A stretch of 64,000 nt of DNA from Nannobrachium achirus (taxonomy: Eukaryota; Chordata; Actinopteri; Myctophiformes; Myctophidae): assembly GCA_963921795.1 (NCBI GenBank), contig OY997639.1:56380163-56444162 (forward strand), in the 5' to 3' direction. A program made the translations under genes and the position numbers. Of the stretch, positions 22,861 to 34,818 are shown in pieces. Each line of letters begins with the position of its first letter. Position 1 is the first letter of the stretch. A model generated the notes under the pieces. The model saw nothing but the letters and a program-made list of their open reading frames with translations. It was not told the origin of the DNA and searched no databases.

Positions 22861-25800
22861 GTATTCATGTTGATCTGAGTATTAATCCAAGTTCATTTGA
22901 CTCTATAGGAGTACGGCTCCATTTGGTTACATTTGTACACTTGCGGACTGCAGCTCTTTTAGATGAGACATACTGTACATTGGTCAATCATCTATTTGTG
23001 TCAGGTACAAAAAGGGATTTAGAGTTTACTGTTTTCTCCTGTGAGAGGGGGAAAGGGAAGCATTTTATGCCTGTAATTTCAGGTTTGGATGGTTTTCAGG
23101 TTCTGTGGACCGCAAAGTCCCTAACTTGTTGAAGTTGTGGCCTTAATGGCTAGGCTGTGTTATAATTATCCATCCCATGCTGTTTCAGTAGCTTAACGGT
23201 CATATTCTGCTGTTGTTTTTAGCTGAAAGAATCTTTGTTCAATTAAAGCCTTCTACTTCTGTCATGAGACAGTTACTGTACCACTTAGATTAATTATAGC
23301 GTAATGGTAACATCGTCAGGGTGAAATTCATCACTTCCACTCAGGGTCACACCAAAAGTGATATGATTAACAAAAGAGTTGAAAACTTGCTCACTTTTTA
23401 ATGGAGGTGTGGTGGTATTTTGGGTTGACTTTCTTTGTTTAGCCTGTATAGCATGTCTGGATTGCCTGTATTGGATTGCCCCCCCCCCTAAATCTCTTTG
23501 GTAATGCCAGACATTTTAAAGGTTTGCAGAATTATGATGTGACTTCCAAGTGCTGACTCAGGTATAAGGGTTTAATAGATGCACCTTGGCTGTTATGAAA
23601 AAATCCTGCCCTGTGCTGGCTTGTACTGGACTGGTTGCAGTCAAGAAGTTGGCTTCAGGCAGCTTAAACAGCCATTGTGATTGCATTGTGGGTTACTATA
23701 ATATTTGATAGATCTGATTTACTGTACAGGCGAGGCATGGCATACACCTCTCCGAAACTCATTTGTCTCAGTAATATTTGATGCTTTAATTCCAGTCAAC
23801 CTCATCGCTCTGCATAACCTTTCATTCTAAAGGGCAAAAGTGGCACACAAGGAGATGTCATTGCTGCAGGTGAAATTGCACCAATACCAAATAATGTGAC
23901 TTGAAAAGAATTAGCTGGCTGTGAATGACCGATACTGTACATACAGGTAAAGGTGTAGTTCTTGCAGTGGATTCCACTTATACACAGTATGGAAGGCAAC
24001 CTTTGGGAAACAACTCTGTGTCTTCAGCCAGTAGGTCAAAACAAGTCATTGACCTTCCAAATGGGAGGAACCGACACTGCGTGCAAATTGGCATTAATTG
24101 CTGAATGACATGAGGTAAAAGTTCCATTGGCCTCTATGCGACCTGAGGTTTCAATAACACAATGGCAGAAATAATTGCCAGAAATAATCTGATGGAATAT
24201 TAGCCCCTGGGTGCCGTTCTTATTTTTTGTGAAGGCAGCAGTGAATCAATGCCCTGTGTACTGAAACTGTGGTTTTCATTGCAGGGTGTGTCATACAGTA
24301 TGGACATTTAATAAGGCAGCATGTCACGCCCTTTTCAGACTGATAAGGCAGAGGAGAGGACTTTGTGTTTGTGTCCATAGTTCTTTCAGATACAACTTGT
24401 GAATGAGATTTATAGATTTTTGTTGTTATGTGAGTCACCAGAATGAAACACGTGTTCCATTCAGAAAGACATAAAGCATTACAATAAACACTTATATTAC
24501 CCTACAGGATAAAGACTCCTCCCAAAAGCAGTCAAATCAGATAGACTTCAATGTATCATAATAAATCGCAGGAACATGTCTTGTGGTTTGTTGCCAGTAT
24601 TTACACTCTAAACCACTCATAACACAAAAGTAGGTGTGTTCAAGTGTGTTGATTTAACGGGTGTATTCCCTGGAGGGAAGACTGTATCTTCTTATACAGT
24701 TGTCCAAAAACAATAGCCTGTCCGATCAGTGATAGGCATGGCTTTGACAAATACAACGTGTAATGTTTAAGAAAGCATATCACAACACTTCATTACATCC
24801 TTGTTCCTGTGGGAAACTTCTTCTGTGTGTGATGGAGCCTATGTGGTTGCTTGCCCTGTGATCGTGGTGAGAGACAAGCCCTTACACACCTTCCTAGACA
24901 ACGTTGGCACATCTGCCGACGATGAATGTGCTGTGATGCTGTGTGACTCAGCTACAGACACGCACCGCCCAGACAGCTGTGATCATGTCTAATTCCACCT
25001 TGTTGTGACGTCTTTGTTTCATCATATGGAAATAACACAGCAACACTTTGGCACTTTCCGTTTTCCATGATTTGATATTGTTTTATATTACATTTTTACT
25101 GGTGTAAGTTAGTTACAGTGGGACCCAGTGCAAACTAGCTACTAGCTATGAAACATGAAAGGCATGATGACTGCTTGAACGGCTTGCAAAATGAGTTCAG
25201 ATTGTGTGAATAAACTAGCTATATTTTATCATGTTGTCACATATTACCCAGCAATCATCCTTGGCCTTTCTCATATAACAGAACTTCCAATCAAATTAAA
25301 TTGAAACTATTCAATTATTCAATTCAATTCAATTCAATTAATTTAATTTCATTTAATTGAATAGTTATAGTTTATGTGGAATACTCATATCATTTTGTTG
25401 CTATAAACTATTTCATCTAAACATTTTCAAACCATCATGGAAGTGGGTTTTGTATACAATTTAAAATAACTTATTCTTTGAACACTCGGCTCAAGACATT
25501 GTTTTTCATGATCAAATCTCTCTTCTTTATTAATATTAATTTCACAACATTCATGAATGTGAAAACAAAGTCATTAGTGAAATTAATATTGGCATTGTGC
25601 ACAAAATATACAAGAAAAAAGTAAACTAAAAGCAAGAAAACTCACAGAAACAGCTGTTTCTCCTATATAAATAAACACGCGGCCCACCCTAGGAACCAGG
25701 CCACCAACCCTGACAGGTGATCATTTTAAAAGGTGCTTAAGGTTAAAAGAGTCTGATTTCCACATCTCTGTCATTGACTCCTTCACCTCATGTACACGGG

Positions 25801-26985
25801 ATGTTGATAGCTTCAAATACACAACTAGATATCCTACCATAAAGAGAAGGAACTTGAAGGTTTTAACCAACAATTGAATCCTCTCCAAAGAGCACCTGTT
25901 TCAGTTTCTGATAATTACGGACCCACACAGCGCTTCCATGTTTCTTAATTCAACACAACAACGGTAGATATGTTTACTTTGCACCACAAAAATCCAGCTA
26001 CAGTAGTATCTTTTGTCTTTTGGTCGGTATCCAGCCCACTGAAGGTTAAACAGATCATTAGGAATGGGTTTAACAGGCAAATGAGGTGCTCCACCTAAAC
26101 CCTTAGCACTACAGAAAAAAATCAATGACCATACATGAAGCTAGTTAGCATTTGTTTTTGTTTTTAGGTTTTTAAGAACTTTGATTATATTGTGTTTTTT
26201 CTAGATAGATATACATTTGCATTTGTTATATTGTTGATGATGTACTGACATATTATCTTATTTATTATTGTGATGTTATCTGCTTATTGTAAATCGCTTT
26301 GGATTAAAAGCGTCTGCTAAATGCCTAAACTGTAAACTGTAGGTGCTCAAACATCTCGGAGAGGTTAGAGGCAAGCATCTCCTAGAATCTGGCCAATGGA
26401 GAGCATTCCCAGAACATACAGTATGAAAATAAGTACCAACAGCCTTCAAAGAACACCACCCAACACATTGTTGGAGGGCCTGTACTCTCACTCACTCCAC
26501 AGGCCCTATTCCACAGTCCCTCACCCCACAGGCCCCACTCCACAGTCCCCAGTGCAACCACATTGCTATACTTACACCCCTCCCCTGACTGTGCATTCTG
26601 TGTGGTCTAATATTTGACTGGCAGGTCAAAGACTACATGGTACATATATATACATACACATGGTAATGTGTTACTCACTTTTTCATCACTACTTTGTATG
26701 CGTGGCTGTGTGTGTCTGGACTATCTCACAAACTGCTTGATCTGATGGATCTGTGCCAAATTTCTTCCACATGCTGGCCACTAGGCCAAGGAAGCACCTC
26801 CATGCCTTTTTCACATTATTTGCTAAATATTGTGAAATATCTAACTTTAATTTCATGATAGAAGTGAATGGCACACGGATTGAGCTGAAGTCTGAGATCC
26901 TCATGGCTGCGATGACGTATTAGACAGAATCTTGTTTATTCTATAATCAATGTCTGATGTTCCACTGTGCATTTTGTGTTCACAG
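22861..26985 (+). other. intron before common exon 2
   Basis: No coding exon was seen. It contains part of a palindrome-related sequence (CCATTTGGTTACATTTGTAC near 22918-22937), a C-run near 23481, a SINE-type tail at 26276-26335 and AATTC-type short repeats near 25310-25360. Confidence 0.5.
26276..26335 (+). mobile_element. SINE 3' tail
   Basis: The segment CGCTTTGGATTAAAAGCGTC followed by TGCTAAATG is the conserved tail shared by several fish SINE families. The head was not identified upstream. Confidence 0.6.
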
Positions 26986-27047
26986 ATGAACGGGATCGGG
27001 TACAGAAAAAGACCTTCACAAAATGGGTGAACAAACACTTGATAAAG
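26986..27047 (+). CDS. plec: plectin exon 2 (start of CH1)
   Basis: The exon is 62 bp, between cacag and gtaagg. With the G of any first exon it reads [21 protein letters not shown], the invariant start of the plectin, MACF1 and dystonin actin-binding domain (helix A of CH1). It is the common acceptor for all first exons in this window. Confidence 0.98.
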
Positions 27048-29042
27048 GTAAGGCTCTTTGTTTTTCTATACACATTCTACTGTAATGCATCACATGTACG
27101 CACACACACATATCAACATAATATTCTATCATTTCAACAGCCATTATTCATCTGAGATTTAATATGATAATCAGAGTGGAATTTCTTTGTGCATTTCTAA
27201 CTCTTTAGTCGAGCATTGATTTCTATGAAAGAGTCTTTTTTCCCAACAACTTTATTGTTGTATTTACTCCTCAAAAGACTGTTGCATTGGGTGTACGTTG
27301 GGTGTTTACTGGTGGTTACAGATTAATTGTGTGGTACACATTCATCTCCAGAAAATCATCTTACTCTGTAATTACTCTGAGAAGATCTTTATTTGGGCTT
27401 GATTCATGATGCCGGTGGCCAGATGTTTTATAGCTGGGAGTTTGGATGTATTGTTAATCTTGTAAACTCAGATTTAGGGAAGGGACAATAAAGGCTGTAA
27501 TCACAGAGGTTTGGAAGATAGAGTTCCTCACCTCTAGGCTATGTTTAGGAGGACCATGTTTGGATAGGCTGTTGTTGGTATGCAGATGACATCATGTGGT
27601 TTTAACCATCACTGTGACCTCGGCCTGTTCTGGGCCATTTGTGCTGAGCGCACCGTATACGCCATATCCTATTCAGACAGGTTACCAGGGCAACACAATA
27701 TTATGCCACCGCGGTAAGGATCCCCCCGTCGGGCTCCTGAAAGTTCACACTCTTAACATTGTTGATTGTTTTGAGTCTCGGATCATCACTATCTGTAGAG
27801 CAGGCTCTGACCCATACACGTCTAAGAAGTGCCTGTGTGGGAGTGTAGTGATTACCCACAGAGAAGTCCCGCCCACCCCCTCCCCCACAGACACACACAC
27901 ATATTACTATACGTGTGAGGACATCAACCTTTTTAACCCTAACTAACCCTAAAGCCAGAGTTGGACGAGTTATACTTAAGCTCACAGCGCACCGCACGCA
28001 GCGCATTCAGCTGTTCTTGTAGACCAGCTATTTTCGGTGCATGACACCGGCTCACAACTAAGTATAAATTATTCATACCACCAACACCAAACCCATAAAC
28101 CTAACCTCTAAATACCTAATCCGAAACCTAACCCCAAGTGAATATTTTCCTAATTGTAAGCTTAACTCTTTTTTATCAGAAAACAATCATTTCTCTTCAC
28201 CAGAAAAAAGCCCCCCACAATGTCAACTTCTCAAATTCTTCTCTTTTGCTCTTGTGGGAACATTTGACCCTCACAAGATATTAATACTACCCATACACTT
28301 ATACACACACACACGCACGTGTGCACACACACGCATGCACGTCCCACAATTAGCCACTAGTATTGTGCTGTGAGCCGAAGGCTTACCAGAAGACCAGCCT
28401 GTCATCGGCTGATTGACTGTGTAAACTGTCCGTCACCACTCCTCTCCTCTCACCTACCTCACTTACCGGCCCAGAACTCTGGCCTGAAAAGCGGCCAATC
28501 TATCACACTCGAGTCACACCGATGGCGGTACAGGGGACAGGGGTGGGTCCATTGTAACAAGCCAAACAACTCACTCTGGAGCTTCTCATTAGAAATGAAA
28601 AATCATCCCCGCAAAACACATGGCCCCTCCCACACCCCATGTAAAAATATCCACGGCTGTGTCATTTGGTCCTCCAGAGAAACTCCCACTGGCAGGCTTA
28701 AACCATTAAGGGCCTCCTCATCATTCGCCATCATCGCTTGAAAGACATTCAACCGTTTTTAGAAATGAATGGAACAAGCGAAGGGGAAAAAAAGAAGAAT
28801 TACAGCAGCACAAAGAGAGCATTTACCTTCCCACAAACGCACGCAGCGCTAACATATTCTGTTCCTGATATAAGCGAACTCTCTCCCCCCCTCTTCTGTG
28901 TGTTTCTTGTGAGTCATAGACATCTGGGTTCACTTAGCTCCCTCTAAAAAGGCAGAATCAGTTCTGGGCGCACAGTGAGCAGGCCAATGGTTGCACATGT
29001 GCTGCACAGACTCCCGGGTCTGGGTGGCTGCATACTGTACAG

Positions 29043-29214
29043 CAGTGTTTCTCAAAACTTTAAAATGTCAAAGTTTCCCCTTGACTCGACAGTGTACAAA
29101 TAGAACCAAATGGTTCCATTTGTACACTGTCAGGAGTTACAGACCTGTATGGGTCAATTTAAACCCCCCTAAAGGAACCCACAGCGTCTCTGGAATCCAC
29201 TTTGAGAACCACTG
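29043..29214. mobile_element. non-autonomous hAT element with 8-bp target duplication
   Basis: The left end CAGTGTTTCTCAAAACTTT and right end ACTTTGAGAACCACTG are inverted repeats. They are flanked by identical 8-bp sequences CTGTACAG (29035-29042 and 29215-29222), the hallmark of hAT insertion. The centre (about 29089-29130) holds a separate palindrome around AACCAAATGGTTCC, so another element probably inserted inside it. No transposase is present. Confidence 0.85.
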
Positions 29215-30605
29215 CTGTACAGTATTGTGCATGCCACCAGGTCTTAACGGAAAGAAATGCATTGATGCATGGGAGCATAGAAGTTGCATAAGTTGTGATT
29301 GATTGCATACATGTTGCTGTTAAATGTCATACTTATGTAAATATGTGGTATGCGCCTTGACCACTAGGCCAGTGGGCGCCCCGCACTACATGTAATTCTG
29401 AGAGTGTACAACATGTGCGCTATAATCCTCGATGTGGAGGAAAACAATATTCTCGGCAGGGACTGTGTTAATAGTCCGCCTGTGTCTGCCTGTGTAAAAA
29501 GCCAGCTCCTCCTCTCTTGACGTTATAGGCTTGATGGGAAACTGATGGTTGTATTGGCTGCCTCGACAGGGGCCAGTCCTGGGTGGGTGCAGCTGGAAGG
29601 AGCTATAATGGGTGATTTCCCCCTTGCAGAGTAAATCTTATTGCAGGAGACAGAGGGAGAGAAGGCAGGCAGCAGATTTTATGCAACGTTATGTAAAAGC
29701 ACTTAATGTACATCTGCAGTGTAGGTACAGTACCACTTCTCTTCTCTGGGCAGAATATATATATTTGGCTACCGATGAACATACCTAGCACTATCAGTGG
29801 TCCCTAATTGAGGATAGAGTTGAGAAGAATTATGTAATTCTAATAAAGCAGCGTAGAGACTTCTGAGTGACCTATGCAGCGTAATTATGCTTCTTTTGTT
29901 TTGATTCTAGTGCACAGTGCAGTTCCCATGCTTCTGTGGTTTGACTTTGATGAAGGGTTGTTTTCGGACGTCAGGTTTTCACCATGGGACCTTTTCAAAG
30001 ATAGTTCAAATGGCTTATACTTGAGTCTTTTACAGAGTAAGTGTAGCAGCGTGACATTACTTGCCAGCCAAAACAATGTGACTGCAATCATGTGGATAAC
30101 ACAGGCACCTTGTTCAATACAGAGTAAACAAGTCTTGGTGAGAACGACATAATTTCAATGGCAACGTGTAGAAAATCCCAACATCATGGAGTAACTAGTT
30201 GTGATATTAGCTCAAATCTCACTCAAATCTTACTATCAATTCTGCAATACAGTGTACAATTCTAGTGCAAACAGACAACACACCTATATTGATTTGATAG
30301 TAATAGTATGTGATTGTAACTGGAAGTGTTTTGTATGTGTAAACAGTGACCCCTAGTGGCCAAAGGTGTCTTTACATAAAAAAAAAAAAACTGTTATCCT
30401 TGACAGGAGTGAGTTATTGTCAGTAGTGTTACTGTATAATGTTTTTTGGAAAATGGTGCCAACATAAATGAATCACTGTTACAACTTGCAGAGTACATTT
30501 GCATTCATTCCTCTTTAGGGCAGAGCATGAATATACCACATGGCACAAGACAAATGTATATCAAGAAGATCTGCAAGGCTGAACTCTATCATAATGGAAT
30601 TAAAA

Positions 30606-30802
30606 TAATTAACCACATGAACCCAAGCTTTCCTGTTCTGGGACGAACATTCTGCTAAAATAGCTGATCTACAAGCTCACAACATGTCAACAACGCGTTG
30701 TGAGCTTGTAGAGGATAGTTATGTTCGGCGAAGAGAATAGAATAGAGAATAGACCTGTGGGGCTTCCTTCAACTAAGTATATTGGGTTTAAGTGGTTAAT
30801 TA
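30606..30802. mobile_element. complete MITE, 197 bp, with terminal inverted repeats
   Basis: The 20-bp ends are TAATTAACCACATGAACCCA and the complement of TGGGTTTAAGTGGTTAATTA, with 2 mismatches. An internal palindrome is formed by CTACAAGCTCACAA and TTGTGAGCTTGTAG (about 30668-30710). At least ten partial relatives occur in the window. It has no coding capacity. Confidence 0.8.
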
Positions 30803-31044
30803 TACTATTTCTGTTTTCAATCAGGTTTCCAATTTCATGTTCCCATTTATCCCAATAATCCCACCACTGTTCTGATAGAATTCTCTTCAAATTGTCGTAC
30901 TTCTGTTCATGCTCATTGACTTTCATCAACCACATCTGTTTCTCCCTCTCTCATTGCTTTCTCTCTTTTTCTTTTCCATTTATGATCCATCATTCCTCAT
31001 TTCTCCATCTCTCATCCTTCCTTCTTCTTCTCCACTCCACCCAG

Positions 31045-31059
31045 CATCGGAGAGCAGAG
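31045..31059 (+). CDS. plec: plectin micro-exon 2alpha (HRRAE), alternative
   Basis: CAT CGG AGA GCA GAG lies between a pyrimidine-rich acceptor (ccactccacccag) and gtaggt. The 15-bp exon is phase 0 on both sides and would insert HRRAE between NKHLIK and AQRH. Mammalian plectin has a 5-residue exon 2alpha at the same place (HWRAE as remembered), included in some tissues and reported to affect actin binding. Confidence 0.85.
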
Positions 31060-32232
31060 GTAGGTACTCCATTCAGGACTGTACCTCAGTGCTGGTCTAG
31101 TGATGATTTGTGGCCAGTGTCTGATTATCAGTGGTGGAAAAAGTACTCAAATGATTTACTCAAGTAAAAGTATCAATACTGCAATATAGAAATACTCTAT
31201 TACAAGTAAAAGTCCGGAATTCAAAATGATTGATGATGATAATGATGATGATGATGATGACGTACTTGAGTAAAAGTACAAAAGTATTGGCATCAAAACG
31301 TACAGTACTTAAAGTACAAAAAGTAAATGTACTCAGTATGCAAAATATCCCAAATATCAAATTTACATTTTTTGGGGGAAAATAGCAGATCTACAAGCTC
31401 ACAATGCGTTGCATAATCGTCTATTTTCAAATGGCTGAAATGTATATAGCGCTGAAGTGCTTAATGTATGTTTTGTAATAATCCAAATCTACAAAGTAAC
31501 TTAACTAAAGTTTTCAAATAAATGTAGTGGAGCAAAAGTACAATATTTGGATCCGAGATGTAGTTGAGTAAAAGTTAAAAGTATTGGAAAATCGGAAATA
31601 CTCAAGTAAAGTACAAATACCTCAAAATTGTACTTAAGTACAGTACTTAAGTAAATGTACTTGTAGTTACTTTACACCACTGCTGATTATGCATGCAGCC
31701 CACAGTCCCTGCAGCTCTGCCAGCTGTTCACCTCCTTCTCTGTCACTGCACCATTCCACATCTCTCTCACTTCCTCTGTTTGTTACCACACCCTCTGTAT
31801 CAAAGCAGAAACCACACTATTTTGACCACTCATTCAATATGCATGCCAACAAAAGAATAAAACCCAAAAATGAAATAACATAATTAGCTTAAAGATTATG
31901 TTGACATTGCAATGGCCTGTTTGTAAGCTGTGTGCTTTTGTGGTTATTTGTGTAACTGTCAGGCTTCTGGCTGTAGCATTCATCCAAACACAATCCAAAT
32001 AACTTTGTTCGGTATCAGTAGGGCTAGCCGACGCCAAACAAAGTTCTGAAATGCACTGCCAAAGTTCTAGATCGGTTGCAGACAGCATCCTGCAGCCTAT
32101 AGCAGCAGGTTTCACAGAGTACGCTGGCCTATGGTACAGCTATTATCCCAATTTATGGGCTCTCCACCGTGGGATCATTTGTCAAGTCAAAACTCAGTCC
32201 AACTCCTGTCTTCTTCTCCTTTCTCCTGCCAG
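31060..32232 (+). other. intron between exons 2alpha and 3
   Basis: Nearly half of it is the hAT element at 31129-31682. No other exon was seen. Confidence 0.6.
31129..31682. mobile_element. non-autonomous hAT element, 554 bp, 8-bp target duplication
   Basis: The ends CAGTGGTGGAAAAAGTACTC and GTAGTTACTTTACACCACTG form imperfect inverted repeats. They are flanked by perfect 8-bp duplications CTGATTAT (31121-31128 and 31683-31690). The interior is full of AAGTA/TACTT motifs and a GAT repeat (31230-31260). A fragment of the CTACAAGCTCACAATGCGTTG family sits within it (about 31374-31472). No transposase frame is present. Confidence 0.9.
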
Positions 32233-32322
32233 GCACAGCGTCACGTGACTGACCTGTATGAAGATCTTCGAGATGGACACAACCTGATCTCTCTACTGGA
32301 GGTCCTCTCTGGGGAGACGCTG
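32233..32322 (+). CDS. plec: plectin exon 3 (CH1)
   Basis: 90 bp, phase 0, between tgccag and gtgagt. It encodes [20 protein letters not shown] and onward to SGETL, the CH1 core with the conserved DLxDG motif. Confidence 0.98.
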
Positions 32323-33150
32323 GTGAGTGGACCTGAACTTTGACCCTGCCCGCTTCAAGCCCTGCCTCTGCTACTGTAACTGAACCTTTTAACCTCCAAA
32401 ACCAAGCCTTCCTTAATCCTGATTGATAACATCAATTTGGTTGCCTTAGGGATGGCATATGGAATATAATCCCTGTGGCAACAAAACTTTGTATCATCTC
32501 ATCCAAGTTATCAATCAAAAGCTCAAAGTAAGCCAAATCTTGCCAATCTAAACATAACAGGACATGGTTGAGAAACAACCTGGTTTGACATCTCTTGAGT
32601 CTAACGTATTTGTGTTCTCCAATAACAATAACTATCTTAAAAGTGAGTTTCCATACCTTATTTACTGTAGTCTTTCTTACTATTTATAATGATTAAAATC
32701 TCTCTCTTCAAATTAGAATATCTTGAAGTTAGAGTGCCATGGTTGATGGTTCTATAACGCAAACACCCTTGGGTTCAGACCTCTACACTGAAAAACCCTT
32801 AGTGTTGTTAACTCATTGAGATACTGAGTGTAAGATTCAACGTTTACACTCTGAGTTGAATTAACACTGAGGATTTATCAGGGTACATATGCCACGCTGT
32901 GCTGCCGTAACTCTCCGCTAATAACACTAGCTCTGCTCACCTTCCTGACACCTTCATAACTCATTAACCCCACTTTGGCTTTCTCTCTCCTTTGAACTGT
33001 GTGCTCCTGTCTGATGCCTGGTTCTCCTTCTCTGCCCCATCCTCCTTCTCTTCTTCCTTGTGTATGCCTCTTTGCACCCTTTCTCGTGTGTGCTGCACTT
33101 TTCCGTGTGGCCTTTGCGTCCTCTCTTTGCACTGCTCTCGCTGTGGCTAG
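32323..33150 (+). other. intron 3, left part
   Basis: No exon. Contains a degenerate palindromic element at 32793-32877, with arms including TTAGTGTTGTTAACTCA and TGAGTTGAATTAACACTGA. Confidence 0.5.
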
Positions 33151-33186
33151 CCGAGGGAGAGGAACGTGGTCAGCAGCTTGCGGTTG
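33151..33186 (+). CDS. plec: plectin micro-exon 3alpha (12 residues), alternative
   Basis: The 36-bp open segment between gtggctag and gtgagt is phase 0 on both sides and encodes PRERNVVSSLRL. Mammalian plectin has a 12-residue exon 3alpha at this position, also starting PRER and ending RL. Inclusion would give SGETL-PRERNVVSSLRL-PREKGRMRF, which lengthens a CH1 loop. Size, phase and sequence agree. Confidence 0.85.
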
Positions 33187-34460
33187 GTGAGTGGGTGAAC
33201 TTAGGCACCTCTTTTTGTGCACTGGCTTGGCTGTGCATGGTGAGTGGGACATGATTTTGCGTTGTGGCTTACTGGCTTCTCAAATGTTACTTTGCCTGCT
33301 CCTTCATTCAAACATCTCTCTCATTGACAGGCTTGCAAACCATTTATTTACTAGTTATAAACATATTTAATTTTCAATAGTGTCACATTGCAGGACCGAT
33401 TGACAAGACATTATACTTGACAACATTTGGTGCAAGCTTTACAATTCTTTACATCTTTACAACTTTTTAATATTTGTTTGATAGCTTGTGTTTTTTGTTC
33501 CACACTAATCCTCATTACATCTTCAATTACAGTTTTATAATCAAAGAACTTTTATATTTACACAGTCCAGCATTATTGTAAAATAAGCAAATTTTACCTG
33601 GGTCTAAAATGACCTAGCTAATAACTAATCATGTTATTGGCTCTGCCATTCCATGATAACACCACCTTCATTATTTTTGCAACAATGTAAAGCAATCAAT
33701 TATTTCCATCATGTTCTTCTTTTAAAACTCCATCATTGTATGGAGATGGTGAACAACTCGTTTGTACCTAAATTAGGGATGCACAATATTGTCACTTTGG
33801 CTGATTGACATTGATAGTGATATTTTTTTGATCGTTCTCTCTGAAATATAGCACTCCTCCTCACCTATGCACTATTTATGTACGGAGGAGTGCTATATTT
33901 GGGGATGTTGATTATTAAGTTTGGTATTAAACGATTTTCTCACACGATTGAAGTTGAACAGTCATTGCAAATGACACATTTGTTGTCATTTTCAGAGACT
34001 TTGGAAATAATCAGGCAGGCAGGTGGTTCTCGAGGGGACACACTCACTCACAAGCACACAGAGATTTTGAGCATTTATAGAAGGATTATCGGCCAACACC
34101 GATATGATGACCCCTATATTGTACATCCCTAACCAAAGCAATATGATTTGGAATGTGTCTACACTGTAGAATATTCCCATAGATATGCTGTAGACTACAG
34201 CATCTCTATGGACACATTCTAGATCAAAACGTATTCTTTGTTTGACAGATCTGTGAGATTCACCAGTCATTCCTATGTTTGTCTTTCTATCTGTTTTTTT
34301 CTTCATTATTTTGGTTTTCCCCAGTTACAGTATGTAACTACATCCTACATTTGGTACCAACCTCCAATTCAGAACAGTAGAGGATCATTTCTGATGATGG
34401 TAACGCTCCATCCTGCCTATCATGTTTCTAATGTGTCCTGTTGTCCTTTTGTCTCTCTAG
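33187..34460 (+). other. intron between exons 3alpha and 4
   Basis: No coding exon was seen. An inverted repeat (AGCACTCCTCC / GGAGGAGTGCT, 33850-33892) and a further inverted pair around 34154-34225 were noted. Otherwise AT-rich unique-looking sequence. Confidence 0.5.
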
Positions 34461-34538
34461 CCCAGGGAGAAAGGCCGCATGCGGTTTCACAAACTACAAA
34501 ATGTACAGATAGCACTGGACTTCCTGAGACATCGGCAG
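34461..34538 (+). CDS. plec: plectin exon 4 (CH1)
   Basis: 78 bp, phase 0. Encodes PREKGRMRFHKLQNVQIALD and FLRHRQ, identical or nearly so to the mammalian exon. Confidence 0.98.
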
Positions 34539-34561
34539 GTATGAAGCAGTATATACCTCCT

Positions 34562-34639
34562 TAACTCTGAGTGTTTACAAATGTAACCAAATGGACCCGT
34601 AATGGTCCATTTGGTTACATTTGTATAATTCCAGAGTTA
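34562..34639. mobile_element. palindromic MITE-like element
   Basis: Arms 34562-34597 and 34604-34639 are near-perfect reverse complements containing AACCAAATGGACC. It starts 24 bp after exon 4, in the 187-bp intron 4. Arm ends TAACTCTG match the element at 5249-5369. Confidence 0.8.
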
Positions 34640-34725
34640 CAAATGGATGTATTAAAATTTTACATTTTACTTTGCATGATCTCTGTCTTGGGATTTGTCC
34701 TCTTACGCTCTCGCGTCTCTCCCAG

Positions 34726-34818
34726 GTCAAGCTGGTGAACATCAGAAACGACGACATCGCAGATGGGAACCCCAAGCTGACCCTGGGTCTGATCTGGACC
34801 ATCATCCTCCACTTCCAG
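34726..34818 (+). CDS. plec: plectin exon 5 (end of CH1)
   Basis: 93 bp, phase 0, between tctcccag and gtctcc. It encodes [20 protein letters not shown] and [11 protein letters not shown], the signature at the CH1 end (conserved WTIILHFQ). Confidence 0.98.

Larger units (their letters stand above)
27048..31044 (+). other. intron 2, left part
   Basis: No exon apart from the micro-exon at its right border. It holds a small hAT copy (29043-29214), a SINE fragment near 29349-29383 and a complete MITE (30606-30802). CA repeats lie near 28300-28340, and CCTAAC/CTAACC-rich telomere-like sequence near 27935-27955 and 28080-28140. Confidence 0.5.
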
